Below, piece after piece: positions 17,443 to 24,787 of a stretch of DNA of 64,000 nt. Position 1 is the stretch's first letter, and each line of letters starts with the position of its first letter. Origin of the DNA: DATAXV01 sp036272915 (GTDB taxonomy: Bacteria; Chloroflexota; Dormibacteria; Dormibacterales; Dormibacteraceae). A program made the position numbers and the translations under genes. The stretch is from the NCBI GenBank assembly GCA_036272915.1, contig DATAXV010000044.1, forward strand, positions 1 to 64,000. Reading direction: 5' to 3'. The notes below the pieces were generated by a model, which saw nothing but the letters and a program-made list of their open reading frames with translations, was not told the DNA's origin and searched no databases.

Positions 17443-17670
17443 ATGCTGGTGGGAGCCGCGGTGTTGGGTGACGAGATGGTGGGTCGCGTGGGCCATGTGA
17501 CGGCGACGATCACCCCCGGGCACCTGGGCGAGGTGATGGTGGCGGTTCGGGGCGGAAGCGAGGCCTTCAACTGCTACGCCGTCGATCCCGAGGAGACGAT
17601 CCCCAAGGGCGCCCGGGTCGTGATCGTCGAGCACTACCCGCCGCGAACGCTGGTCGTCAGCCGGACCTGA
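17443..17670 (+). CDS. Stand-alone NfeD-type OB-fold protein
   Basis: 75 aa. The sequence GRVGHVTATITPGHLGEVMVAVRGGSEAF followed by IPKGARVVIVEHYPPRTLVVS is the C-terminal soluble OB domain of NfeD proteins without its membrane part. NfeD proteins pair with SPFH/flotillin scaffolds, and the next gene, 28 bases on, is a flotillin. It probably binds or caps that assembly at the inner membrane face. Confidence 0.8.
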   Translation: MLVGAAVLGDEMVGRVGHVTATITPGHLGEVMVAVRGGSEAFNCYAVDPEETIPKGARVVIVEHYPPRTLVVSRT

Positions 17671-17698
17671 GCTCGAATGGCCTGAGGAGGCCTGGAGG

Positions 17699-19171
17699 AT
17701 GGTTCCGATGCTGCTCTACGTGATCGTCGGGGCGGTCGTGGCGGCGCTGGTGATCCTGATCGTGATCGTGGCGCTGTTCCGGGCCATGTGGCGAGTCGCC
17801 GAGCCCAACGAGGCCCTGATCATCTCCGGGCGGACGCAGCGCGTCCAGGGGATCGAGGAGAGCCTGGGCTTCAAGGTCGTCACCGGCCGCGGCACCTTCG
17901 TCACGATCGGCGTACAGACGGTTCGGAGCCTCTCGCTGGACCTGCGCGAGACCGAGATCCAGATCGACTGCGTGACCGTCCAGGGCATCCCGCTGCGGGT
18001 TCGCGGCGTGATCATCTACAAGGTCGGCGACGATCTGGTCTCGATCGCCAACGCCGCCCGCCGCTTCCTCGATCAGCAGCAGGAGATGGACAAGAAGGTC
18101 CACAACCTCTTCGCCGGCCACCTTCGCGCCATCGTCGGCAACATGACCGTCGAGGAGATGATCCGGGACCGGGAGAAGCTGACCCAGCTGACCCGTGACC
18201 ACGCCGGCACCGAGATGGAGAAGCTGGGCCTGATCGTCGATTCGCTGCAGGTTCAGGAGATCATCGACCCGACCGGCTACATCGAGAACCTGTCCAAGCC
18301 GCACGCCTGGGCCGTCGCCCGCGAGGCCCGCATCGCCCAGGCCGACTCCGACCGCGAGGCGACCCAGCGCGAGCAGGAGGCGGAGGCCCTGAAGGCGCTG
18401 GCGCGCCGCGACTCGCAGATCAAGCAGGCCGGCTACCAGGCCGAGGTCGACCAGGCGTCGGCGCAGGCGAGGCTGGCGGGACCGCTGGCCCAGGCCACGG
18501 CCCAGCAGAACGTCGTCGTCGAGGAGACCAAGGTCGCGCAGCTGGAGGCGGAGCGCGCCGAGCAGCGGCTGCAGACCGAGGTCCGCAAGCCGGCCGACGC
18601 CAAGGCCTACCAGCAGGTGACGCTGGCCAGGGCCGACCGCGAGGTCCACATCCACGCCGCCGAGGCCGACGCCAGGGAGGTCGAGCTCAAGGCCGGGGCC
18701 GAGGCGGGCAGGGTCCGCATCCAGGCCGCCGCCGACGCCGAGCGGGTCCGGCTGCAGGCCGCCGCCAACGCCGAGCAGACGCGTCTGTCCGGTGAGGCCG
18801 AGGCGGCGTCGGCCCAGGCCAGGGGTCTGGCCGAGGGCGAGGCGATCCGGGCCAAGGGCACCGCCGAGGCGGAGGCGATCAAGGCCAGGGCGGAGGCGCT
18901 GGCCGAGCACCAGGACGCCGTCATCGGACAGCAGCTGGCGGAGAACTGGGAGCAGATCGTGGCCGCCGCCGCCAAGCCCTTCGGCGACATCGACCAGATG
19001 ATCGTACTCAACGGCGCGCAGGGCGTCTCCGACACGCTGGCCCAGGTCCTGAGCCAGGGCGTGACCGGGCTCCAGCTGGCGCGGAGCCTGCTCGGCGGCC
19101 AGCCCGCGATCGGAACCAACGGCACCCAGCCGGCGCGCCCGGCGAACGGAGCGCCGGCCTCCGTCGAGTAG
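17699..19171 (+). CDS. Flotillin/SPFH-domain membrane scaffold protein
   Basis: 490 aa. An N-terminal membrane segment (about residues 4-27) is followed by an SPFH/band-7 domain (to about residue 200) with PNEALIISG and GIPLRVRGVIIYKVGDD. A long Ala/Glu-rich coiled coil then runs from about residue 205 to 400, typical of flotillins. It would oligomerise and organise membrane microdomains. AGGAGG ends eight bases before the ATG. It follows the NfeD OB gene, a known functional pairing. Confidence 0.93.
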   Translation: MVPMLLYVIVGAVVAALVILIVIVALFRAMWRVAEPNEALIISGRTQRVQGIEESLGFKVVTGRGTFVTIGVQTVRSLSLDLRETEIQIDCVTVQGIPLRVRGVIIYKVGDDLVSIANAARRFLDQQQEMDKKVHNLFAGHLRAIVGNMTVEEMIRDREKLTQLTRDHAGTEMEKLGLIVDSLQVQEIIDPTGYIENLSKPHAWAVAREARIAQADSDREATQREQEAEALKALARRDSQIKQAGYQAEVDQASAQARLAGPLAQATAQQNVVVEETKVAQLEAERAEQRLQTEVRKPADAKAYQQVTLARADREVHIHAAEADAREVELKAGAEAGRVRIQAAADAERVRLQAAANAEQTRLSGEAEAASAQARGLAEGEAIRAKGTAEAEAIKARAEALAEHQDAVIGQQLAENWEQIVAAAAKPFGDIDQMIVLNGAQGVSDTLAQVLSQGVTGLQLARSLLGGQPAIGTNGTQPARPANGAPASVE

Positions 19172-19182
19172 CGTGGGGCGAT

Positions 19183-19202
19183 CCCCCCGGTCCGCCGGGG
19201 GG
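19183..19202. terminator. GC-rich hairpin between convergent genes
   Basis: CCCCCCGG-TCCG-CCGGGGGG forms an eight-pair stem with a four-base loop just after the flotillin stop and before the stop of the convergent gene at 19206. It lacks a T tract, so rho-independent termination is only likely, not certain. Confidence 0.5.
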
Positions 19203-19205
19203 GGG

Positions 19206-19715
19206 TCACGCCACGAGCAGCTCGTCTCCGTTGCGGCTGACGATCTCGCCGAGGTGGACGGGGAGTGCGGCGAGAAGCTCGTCGTCGCGCCTCACCTGCA
19301 GATCGATGTGCTCGCTCAGGCGGAGGTGGGCGACCTGCACGCAATCCTGCAGGAAGGGAAAGACGACCGGCCGGACCAGGTTCATCAGGTAGTCGACGAA
19401 GGCCGCCGACGCCGGCTCGATGCCATCCTGATGCTCCACCGTCTGGTCACGGAACGACAGCACCAGCACCTCGTCGGTGAGCGCCACCGGCCCCTGCCAG
19501 CGGTAGGTCGGCCGGGGCGACCCGGCCAGCAGCTCGAGGCGGGGGGCGAGCCGGCGCATCGGCGTGGCCGGCCCCTCGAACCAGATCGCCACATCCCGCA
19601 GGCGCTGCAGGAGCGGCTGGTCAGGGTAGCGGGCGCTGAAGCCCAGATCGGTCACGCCCGCGAACGGACCGGGAACCCTAATGGTCAATCCAACCAACAG
19701 TGGGCCAGGTCGCAT
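19206..19715 (-). CDS. Hypothetical protein
   Basis: 169 aa, soluble, no recognised domain. The ATG has a good AAGGAG ribosome site seven bases upstream, which supports it over the frame on the other strand. It starts with a beta-rich segment (GPLLVGLTIRVPGPFAG) and has a hydrophobic helix near residue 115 (DYLMNLVRPVVFPFLQDC). It converges on the flotillin gene. Function unknown. Confidence 0.6.
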   Translation of the reverse strand: MRPGPLLVGLTIRVPGPFAGVTDLGFSARYPDQPLLQRLRDVAIWFEGPATPMRRLAPRLELLAGSPRPTYRWQGPVALTDEVLVLSFRDQTVEHQDGIEPASAAFVDYLMNLVRPVVFPFLQDCVQVAHLRLSEHIDLQVRRDDELLAALPVHLGEIVSRNGDELLVA

Positions 19716-19939
19716 GCGCTATCTCCTTCGCCGATCGGCGCTTTCTCCTCATTATCCGACCGCCCGTGCGGATGGACCAATGGAGTCAACGACTGATGTC
19801 GACCGGCTGCGTTCGTGTGAAGCGCACGTGGACCGGGGGTGGTTGCGCTGCGAGCGGCGCGGGATCGGGACCAGTCCCGCCCCGAAAGGCCGAGGCCGAC
19901 GACGACGGGAACGCCATCACCGGCGCCATCGAGAGCGGA

Positions 19940-20122
19940 TCAGCGATCGACGCGGCCGGCCGGCCCGCCCTGGTCGACGATTCCCTCGGTCACGGAGCGG
20001 GGCAGCGCCTCGTAGAGGCCCTCGAGCGTGCGAACCTGCTGGCGGAGCACGCTCAGGTCGGCCTCCATCTGCACCCGCAGCGACGTTATCTCTCGAACGA
20101 TCTCACTTGTTGGACGAACCAT
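19940..20122 (-). CDS. Small coiled-coil protein, DUF3618-like
   Basis: 60 aa with a heptad-like helix (IVREITSLRVQMEADLSVLRQQVRTLEG). It overlaps the end of the holin-like gene by 37 bases and has a GAGGAG ribosome site eight bases before its ATG, so it is translationally coupled. In actinobacteria such small helical (DUF3618-type) proteins often follow a Phage_holin_3_6 gene. Function unknown. Confidence 0.6.
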   Translation of the reverse strand: MVRPTSEIVREITSLRVQMEADLSVLRQQVRTLEGLYEALPRSVTEGIVDQGGPAGRVDR

Positions 20123-20427
20123 TGCTCGGTCTCCTCAAGGGTGCGCAGCGTCACCCTGGGCATCAGTTCCAGCCGGGAGCGGCCGATCACGGCCAGTGCC
20201 ACACCGACGACGGCGTAGACGAGCACCCAGCCCAGCGCGATCTCCCACCGCCAGGGCAGCAGCGAGACCAGCAGGACCGGGATGCCGGCCAGCAAGCCGA
20301 TCGCCGCCATCGCCGCGCCGAAGGCGAGCAGACCGGCCGGACCGCGGTTCCGAGCCGCGATCTCCGCGGCCTCGGAGCGACCCAGCTCGGCCTGGAGCTT
20401 GACCAGACTGTCCGCGTTCTCGATCAC
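20086..20427 (-). CDS. Phage_holin_3_6-like membrane protein
   Basis: At least 113 aa. It has an N-terminal amphipathic helix (VIENADSLVKLQAELGRSEAAEI), two transmembrane helices (GLLAFGAAMAAIGLLAGIPVLLVSLL and EIALGWVLVYAVVGVALAVIG) and a C-terminal helix, typical of the holin superfamily III/DUF1469 envelope proteins, not of phage lysis genes. The start is uncertain. GTG 20427 lacks a ribosome site. A strong AGGAG lies further upstream but is followed by an ATG in the wrong frame and, in frame, only by an ATC at 20469. Confidence 0.75.
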   Translation of the reverse strand: MIENADSLVKLQAELGRSEAAEIAARNRGPAGLLAFGAAMAAIGLLAGIPVLLVSLLPWRWEIALGWVLVYAVVGVALAVIGRSRLELMPRVTLRTLEETEQWFVQQVRSFER

Positions 20428-20742
20428 GCGTGTGACGATCTCGATCGGATTCCGATGTTGATAGTCGATAGCATCTTCTCCTCTAGCACTACTATAACTA
20501 AATCTGATCGTTCCGGTTGTGAGGATGGCCCCGATCAACCTCGGAACGGCACGTCGGGGATGGGGGGATCGGTCGGTCGGCGGCCCCGCCGGGCACCCAT
20601 CGCAGAGGCACCGTCGACCGTCCCCGAGTGGCGGCGTAGCCGAGCCCGCCTCGCTGACACATGAGGGCATGGACCGCTGCCCCGCGATCTGCAACGATAG
20701 CGACGGCATTGCCATTTCCGTTGATTCCGCAGGAGGTGCTTC
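20428..20742. other. Divergent intergenic region with promoter-like AT island
   Basis: The part nearest the holin gene is AT-rich and contains, on the minus strand, a -10-like TTATAGT followed by AGAGGAG. The rest, toward the PRC-barrel gene, is GC-rich; open frames there have no ribosome sites or protein-like composition. I see no further gene. Confidence 0.45.
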
Positions 20743-21093
20743 GTGACCGAGATGCCAGACTTTCGCGAGTGGCAGGGCCAGGAGGTCCGCGCGTCCGACG
20801 GTGAGAGGATCGGGACCCTCGAGGAGGTCTACTTCGACTCGGAGACGGATACGCCGGTCTTCCTGCTGGTCAAGTCGGGCATGTTGGGTCGCCGCCTCTC
20901 CTTCGCGCCGGTCAAGGGGGTCAGGCCGGGCCGGACCTACCTCCAGCTGGCGTCCAGCCACGACGACGTGCGCCGGGCGCCGACGCTCGAGGCGGGCACC
21001 GACATCAACGCCGAGGAAGAGGCCAAGATCTACCAGCACTACGGCTTCGACTACGCCGCCACCGACAGCGGGCGGCGGCTGGTCAGGCGTTAG
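20743..21093 (+). CDS. PRC-barrel domain protein
   Basis: 116 aa from GTG 20743, six bases after a perfect AGGAGG. The PRC-barrel is REWQGQEVRASDGERIGTLEEVYFDSETDTPVFLLVKSG up to about residue 75. The C-terminal tail contains the EEEAKIYQHYGFDY motif seen in stress-related PRC-barrel proteins of actinobacteria. The role is probably structural or stress-linked. The last 11 bases overlap the convergent gene. Confidence 0.88.
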   Translation: MTEMPDFREWQGQEVRASDGERIGTLEEVYFDSETDTPVFLLVKSGMLGRRLSFAPVKGVRPGRTYLQLASSHDDVRRAPTLEAGTDINAEEEAKIYQHYGFDYAATDSGRRLVRR

Positions 21094-21457
21094 AAGACTG
21101 TTCGGGGATCTGGCGCGGGGCGTATGGAGGCGGGGCGAACCGGCCGCACCGCTCGCTCCAGAAGGCGAGATGAAGCTCAAGACGCCTCAACTCATGCTGC
21201 CGGAGCGTTTGGTCACGGGCATTCTCCATGACCCTGAGGAGAGGGACCTCCTCCGATGCGCTGGCCGCGTTCAGCAGCCGGCGCGTGAAGTCGACAAGCT
21301 CCGTGTACACGTCCGTCCAATGTCGAGCGTTCTCAAGATCCGCCGCCGCCAGGTCCTCGCCAGGTAGAAGACGTCCTGGCCGGCCTCTTGACTTGTCCGC
21401 GGCCCACTCGAGGTCGAGCAGGTGATCGATCTCCTCCAGAAACAGCTCAGCGTCCAT
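21083..21457 (-). CDS. Hypothetical helical protein
   Basis: 124 aa from ATG 21457. It is almost entirely helical and charged (AELFLEEIDHLLDLEWAADKSRGRPG, then WTDVYTELVDFTRRLLNAA, then RQHELRRLELHLAFWSERCG). I do not recognise the family. A -10-like TATACA (21475-21470) lies 12 bases upstream, with TTGCAC 15 bases before it. A TTG 12 bases upstream of the ATG is less likely as start because it falls at the -10 box. Confidence 0.55.
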   Translation of the reverse strand: MDAELFLEEIDHLLDLEWAADKSRGRPGRLLPGEDLAAADLENARHWTDVYTELVDFTRRLLNAASASEEVPLLRVMENARDQTLRQHELRRLELHLAFWSERCGRFAPPPYAPRQIPEQSSNA

Positions 21458-21500
21458 GGCGTGAAACAATGTATACCTTTAGGGCGTTACGTGCAACTCA

Positions 21501-21514
21501 TTGATTTAAGTCAA
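21501..21514. promoter_or_regulatory. FNR/CRP-like box TTGATTTAAGTCAA
   Basis: The site differs by one base from the FNR-type consensus TTGAT-N4-ATCAA. It lies in the 76-base gap between the divergent genes starting at 21457 (minus) and 21534 (plus), at a place where it could act on either. No FNR/CRP-family gene is in the window, so the regulator is unknown. Confidence 0.45.
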
Positions 21515-21533
21515 AGCTGCTAAGCTACGCAAG

Positions 21534-21788
21534 GTGGCTGATCATGACCACGCCTCGAACGGCAAGGTGCGTGCGACCTTCCACCTCCCTGCAGCGCTGA
21601 TGGACGAGATCCGGGACACTGTCGTGGCGCTTTCCGGGCCTCCGGAAAGGCTGACGATGGCGAGCTTCGCGGAATCGGCGCTCAGGCGCGAGCTCAAGCG
21701 CCTGCGCGGACAGCGGAGGGGTGACGACCGGGGAGAGGCGTTTCCCCAGCGAGAGGGTCCAGTTCGATCGGGACGTCCGATAGGCTGA
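21534..21788 (+). CDS. Ribbon-helix-helix DNA-binding protein
   Basis: 84 aa from GTG 21534. The core GKVRATFHLPAALMDEIRDTVVALSGPPERLTMASFAESALRRELKRL is a beta strand followed by two helices, the ribbon-helix-helix fold seen in small repressors and antitoxins. No toxin gene is adjacent. The basic tail is probably disordered. There is no clear ribosome site, so the message may be leaderless. Confidence 0.7.
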   Translation: MADHDHASNGKVRATFHLPAALMDEIRDTVVALSGPPERLTMASFAESALRRELKRLRGQRRGDDRGEAFPQREGPVRSGRPIG

Positions 21789-21804
21789 AATCGTCGTTCG
21801 CGCC

Positions 21805-21835
21805 AAGGCCGCCGGCGATTCGGGCAGGCGGCCTT
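21805..21835. terminator. Bidirectional intrinsic-type terminator
   Basis: AAGGCCGCC (21805-21813) and GGCGGCCTT (21827-21835) form a nine-pair stem with a 13-base loop. A-rich and T-rich ends flank it, between the ribbon-helix-helix gene and the convergent anti-sigma gene. Confidence 0.6.
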
Positions 21836-21901
21836 CTTCATCCAGTGATCGGAGGGATCGCTCAGCTCAGTCCGCGCACCGGTCGATGCTTGGCCGCGCG
21901 C

Positions 21902-22636
21902 TCACAGGCTGCCGCTCATCCCCGGCGCCTGGGTCGGCTGGGCGGTACCGTCCGGCCCCGGTTCGACGGTCAGGGCGATGACCGAATAGCGCGCCCCGTG
22001 CTCGTCGACGGCCACGACCTTGGAGCCCTGTGGGTCGGGCCGGAAGACGCCGGCGGGCACGAAGCGCCCGCCCTCGCCGAGCCAGAGTTCGTAAACCTGA
22101 CCCTCGGCCGGTTGAGGCATGTCGTGGAAGGAGACGACCAGCAGGTTCTGGCCGTTCAGCAGAAGCACACTGCCTCTGGCGCTGGCCAGGGTGGTCGAGG
22201 CCGGCTCCATCCGGCGGGTTGCGACGGCCGCCTGCGCCCGGTCCAGCTGCCCGTGCAGGGAGACGTTCCAGACGCCGAGGCCGGCTATGGCCAGGACCAG
22301 GACCGTGATCACGGCGAGCGCCATCCGCGGCATCGCCAGGCGCGGCCAGGGGATGACCCTCCGCTGTCGGGCCGGTGCCGCGCGAGTGTCCTCCGCTCGG
22401 GCGCCGGCGCCGGCCAGGATTCGCTGCCTGAGGTCGGGGCTGGGCTCGGCGCCCTGCGCCGCCAGTGGCAGCATCACCGCCACCTCGCGGAGCCGCCGCT
22501 CGAGCTCACGGCACTCGGCGCACTCGGCCAGATGGCGCTCGACGGCGCGGGTCTCCTCGGCGTCGGTCGCGCCCAGCACGTAGGCGGCGATCGTCTCCTC
22601 GAAGGGGTCGCCTCGCTGCTCAGACATCGACTTCAA
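21902..22636 (-). CDS. Anti-sigma factor, RskA/zinc-finger type
   Basis: 244 aa. The N-terminal zinc-binding anti-sigma domain has HLAECAECRELERRL (about residues 34-48). One transmembrane helix lies at about residues 97-118 (MALAVITVLVLAIAGLGVW). An extracytoplasmic RskA-like domain follows (LLLNGQNLLVVSFHDMPQPAEGQVYELWL). It would hold the sigma factor at the membrane until a signal triggers its release. It overlaps the sigma gene by 17 bases. Confidence 0.9.
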   Translation of the reverse strand: MKSMSEQRGDPFEETIAAYVLGATDAEETRAVERHLAECAECRELERRLREVAVMLPLAAQGAEPSPDLRQRILAGAGARAEDTRAAPARQRRVIPWPRLAMPRMALAVITVLVLAIAGLGVWNVSLHGQLDRAQAAVATRRMEPASTTLASARGSVLLLNGQNLLVVSFHDMPQPAEGQVYELWLGEGGRFVPAGVFRPDPQGSKVVAVDEHGARYSVIALTVEPGPDGTAQPTQAPGMSGSL

Positions 22637-23255
22637 GCCCCCGGCCCTGAAGGTAGGAGCGGAGCTTCTCGAGGGCGAGGCGCATCCTCCCTTTGACGGT
22701 GCTCAACGGCGCGTCGATCATTCCTGCGATCTCTCCTCCCGTGTACCCGGAGAAGTAGGCCAGTTCCACCACCTGGCGTTGCTCGGCCGGAAGCGAGATG
22801 AGCGCCTCGCGGACGGCGTCCTGCTCCAGCGACAGCGAGACCTGCTCCCAGGGGTCGCTTCCCGTGGTCGCGAGCTCGGGGGAGAGCTCGAGCTCCCGTC
22901 GCTGGTAGGCGCCGCGTCCGCGCAGGTAGTCGACCGACCGGTTCCGGACGGCGGTGATGAGCCAGGTCCGGAGCTGGCCGCGGGCGGGGTCGAACCCCGG
23001 CGCCGCCCGCCAGATCTTGAGGAAGACGTCCTGGACGACGTCCTCGGCGCGGCCGGTGTCGCCGAGGATGCGGAGGGCGATGGAGTAGGCGAGGCCTCCG
23101 TAGCGGTCGTAGAAGACGGCCAGAGCGTCGACGTCACGCTCGGCCAGCCGGCGCGCGAGCTGCGAATCATCGAGCCTGCCCCTATCCACCGCGGGATCAG
23201 CCGCCAGGCCGTGGGCGCGGCCCGACCGGCGCTCGGCATCCTGTGCGCGCGTCAT
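22620..23255 (-). CDS. ECF RNA polymerase sigma factor, SigK-like
   Basis: 211 aa. Sigma region 2 runs from about residue 40 to 110 (AEDVVQDVFLKIWRAAPGFDPARGQLRTWLITAVRNRSVDYLR) and region 4 from about 150 to 205 (SLPAEQRQVVELAYFSGYTGGEIAGMIDAPLSTVKGRMRLALEKLR). The overlapping RskA-type anti-sigma gene matches the SigK group, which often answers redox stress. Its targets may include the di-iron or carotenoid genes downstream on the same strand, but no matching promoter was proven here. Confidence 0.92.
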   Translation of the reverse strand: MTRAQDAERRSGRAHGLAADPAVDRGRLDDSQLARRLAERDVDALAVFYDRYGGLAYSIALRILGDTGRAEDVVQDVFLKIWRAAPGFDPARGQLRTWLITAVRNRSVDYLRGRGAYQRRELELSPELATTGSDPWEQVSLSLEQDAVREALISLPAEQRQVVELAYFSGYTGGEIAGMIDAPLSTVKGRMRLALEKLRSYLQGRGLEVDV

Positions 23256-23317
23256 CGATCGGCCCTGCGGGGGGGAGCCAGCTCACGCCGCCCAGGATCC
23301 CACATCGTCGCCCGAAG

Positions 23318-24163
23318 TCACGAGGGGGAGACCTCCGGACCCCGGCCGCCGAAGCCGGGTCCGCTGGGAGCCCCGAGGCGGCGCTGGGCGCGGTCGAGGA
23401 CCCGCTCCAGCAGGTTGACCCCGGTCAGGCCGGGAAGCCGGCCGATGGAGGCGTCGATGGCCTGCACCGCTCGCCGGCCGTCATCGCCGTCGAACAGGAA
23501 CATGGCCAGGCGGTCGACCTCCTCCGAGGTCTTGACTCCCTCACCGACCGTCCGAAAGCGGTGCTGCATGACCCAGCGGACAGAGCGCCGCGCGATCGCG
23601 CTGTCGGTCAGCAGCCGCTCGGCCTGGGAGCGGTAGAAGGCGAAGTGGATCCGCTCCTGCTTGATGATCCGCTCGATGATCTGGGTCAGGATCGGGTGCT
23701 GGGCGCGGCTGATGAGCTGCTGGTAGGCGGTAAGCGTGGTCATCTCATTGGTCGCGCCGATGGTCAGGTAGACGGCGGGGAAGAAGGGCAGCAGGTAGGA
23801 GCCGAGCAGCACGGCCATGACCGAGCTGACGCGGTGCATGCCCTCGCCGACGCGGATCTGGCGGGGCCGGTCGTCGTCGATCTCGATGCCGTAGCTGCGC
23901 ATGAACCGGAGGAAGGCCTCGCCGTGGTACATCTCCTCGTACACCCACACCGAGAGGAACGAGGTGATCACCGGGTCCATGCAGGCCTTGGAGACGAGCA
24001 GCTCGGACAGGAAGATCACCGTGTGGGTCTCGATGTCCATCATGTAGAGCATCGAGTCGATGGCCTCCTGCGGAAGCGGGTGCCTGGCGACCGCGTCCCA
24101 GTCGATGTCGCTGAGATCGAGCTTGCGCGAGGTGTCCTTGTACCTCTCGATGTCGAATGCCAC
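23318..24163 (-). CDS. Ferritin-like di-iron protein (fatty-acid desaturase type 2-like)
   Basis: 281 aa from GTG 24163, chosen because a strong GGAGGAG lies seven bases upstream; the frame is open to 24241 without a ribosome site. It is a four-helix bundle with di-iron ligand patterns: a Glu in MDIETHTV, EMYH in VYEEMYHGEAF, a Glu in GATNEMTTL, and ERIH in KQERIHFAFY. This fits acyl-ACP-desaturase-like or other di-iron oxidases. Substrate unknown. It lies between the sigma gene and the carotenoid operon. Confidence 0.75.
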   Translation of the reverse strand: MAFDIERYKDTSRKLDLSDIDWDAVARHPLPQEAIDSMLYMMDIETHTVIFLSELLVSKACMDPVITSFLSVWVYEEMYHGEAFLRFMRSYGIEIDDDRPRQIRVGEGMHRVSSVMAVLLGSYLLPFFPAVYLTIGATNEMTTLTAYQQLISRAQHPILTQIIERIIKQERIHFAFYRSQAERLLTDSAIARRSVRWVMQHRFRTVGEGVKTSEEVDRLAMFLFDGDDGRRAVQAIDASIGRLPGLTGVNLLERVLDRAQRRLGAPSGPGFGGRGPEVSPS

Positions 24164-24269
24164 TTCGCGTCTCCTCCACGATGGGCGGGCTGTCATTGGA
24201 GGTACGTGCGCGGGCGGCCCCTGGATCATCGGAACCGACATGTCATGGCCGCGGGCGTGAGCGACGGTA

Positions 24270-24619
24270 TCACCCAGCAGTGCTCCGGGCGTGGATGGGC
24301 GCGACAGGCGCGCCCTTCGGATCAGATCTCCAGACCTGGGTCATGAGCGTCTCCCCGATGGTGATGTCGGACGATGCGATCAACTCGATGAACGTCGGCG
24401 TCGCTGCGGCATGCACCTCGGTCGAGCCGTGGGCCTCGAATGCGGCACGGACCTCCGCGGTCCAGAACACCAGGGGATCGTCCCGGGGGCGGTGGACCGC
24501 GAGAGCAGGGTGCCGGGCTCCCTCCGTGCCTGATCGAGCGGCGGCACCAGGGCGGCGAGACATTCTTCGGCCCTGCCCTCCTTCACCCTGACCCTGGCGA
24601 CGATCGCGACCGGTGACAA
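24270..24619 (-). pseudogene. Frameshifted antibiotic-biosynthesis-monooxygenase (ABM) domain gene
   Basis: A TTG at 24619 behind AGGGGA starts SPVAIVARVRVKEGRAEECLAAL...EPGTLL, the first half of an ABM (dimeric alpha-beta barrel) domain. The second half, AVHRPRDDPLVFWTAEVRAAF...STEVHAAATP, lies in another frame. One missing base near 24501-24507 would rejoin them, giving the typical EPGTLLFAVHRP junction. It is either a recent pseudogene or a sequencing error. No gene is seen in the remaining 168 bases up to phrB. Confidence 0.75.
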
Positions 24620-24787
24620 GGATCCCCTACTGGCTGCGGTGAGCGATGCCTCGCACCCGGTGGGGGACCGCGGTCGGCCATCGGCACCGCCCGCGCGTCG
24701 CATGTCCGGAGCGCGATCCGCGGGCACCCGTGGCGGAGGCGCGGCCTGGCCTCCCATGCCATCGAGACGGCGATGGCGGGGGCGTGT

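Noticed and set aside
17657..18910. 417-codon minus-strand frame rich in Leu/Gly repeats
   Set aside because: It mirrors the Ala/Glu coiled coil of the flotillin gene and is not a separate protein.
20086..20427. Prophage remnant suggested by the holin-like gene
   Set aside because: This holin family is common in non-phage actinobacterial envelopes and no other phage gene is present.
21534..21788. Toxin-antitoxin pair
   Set aside because: The ribbon-helix-helix protein has no toxin-sized partner on either side.
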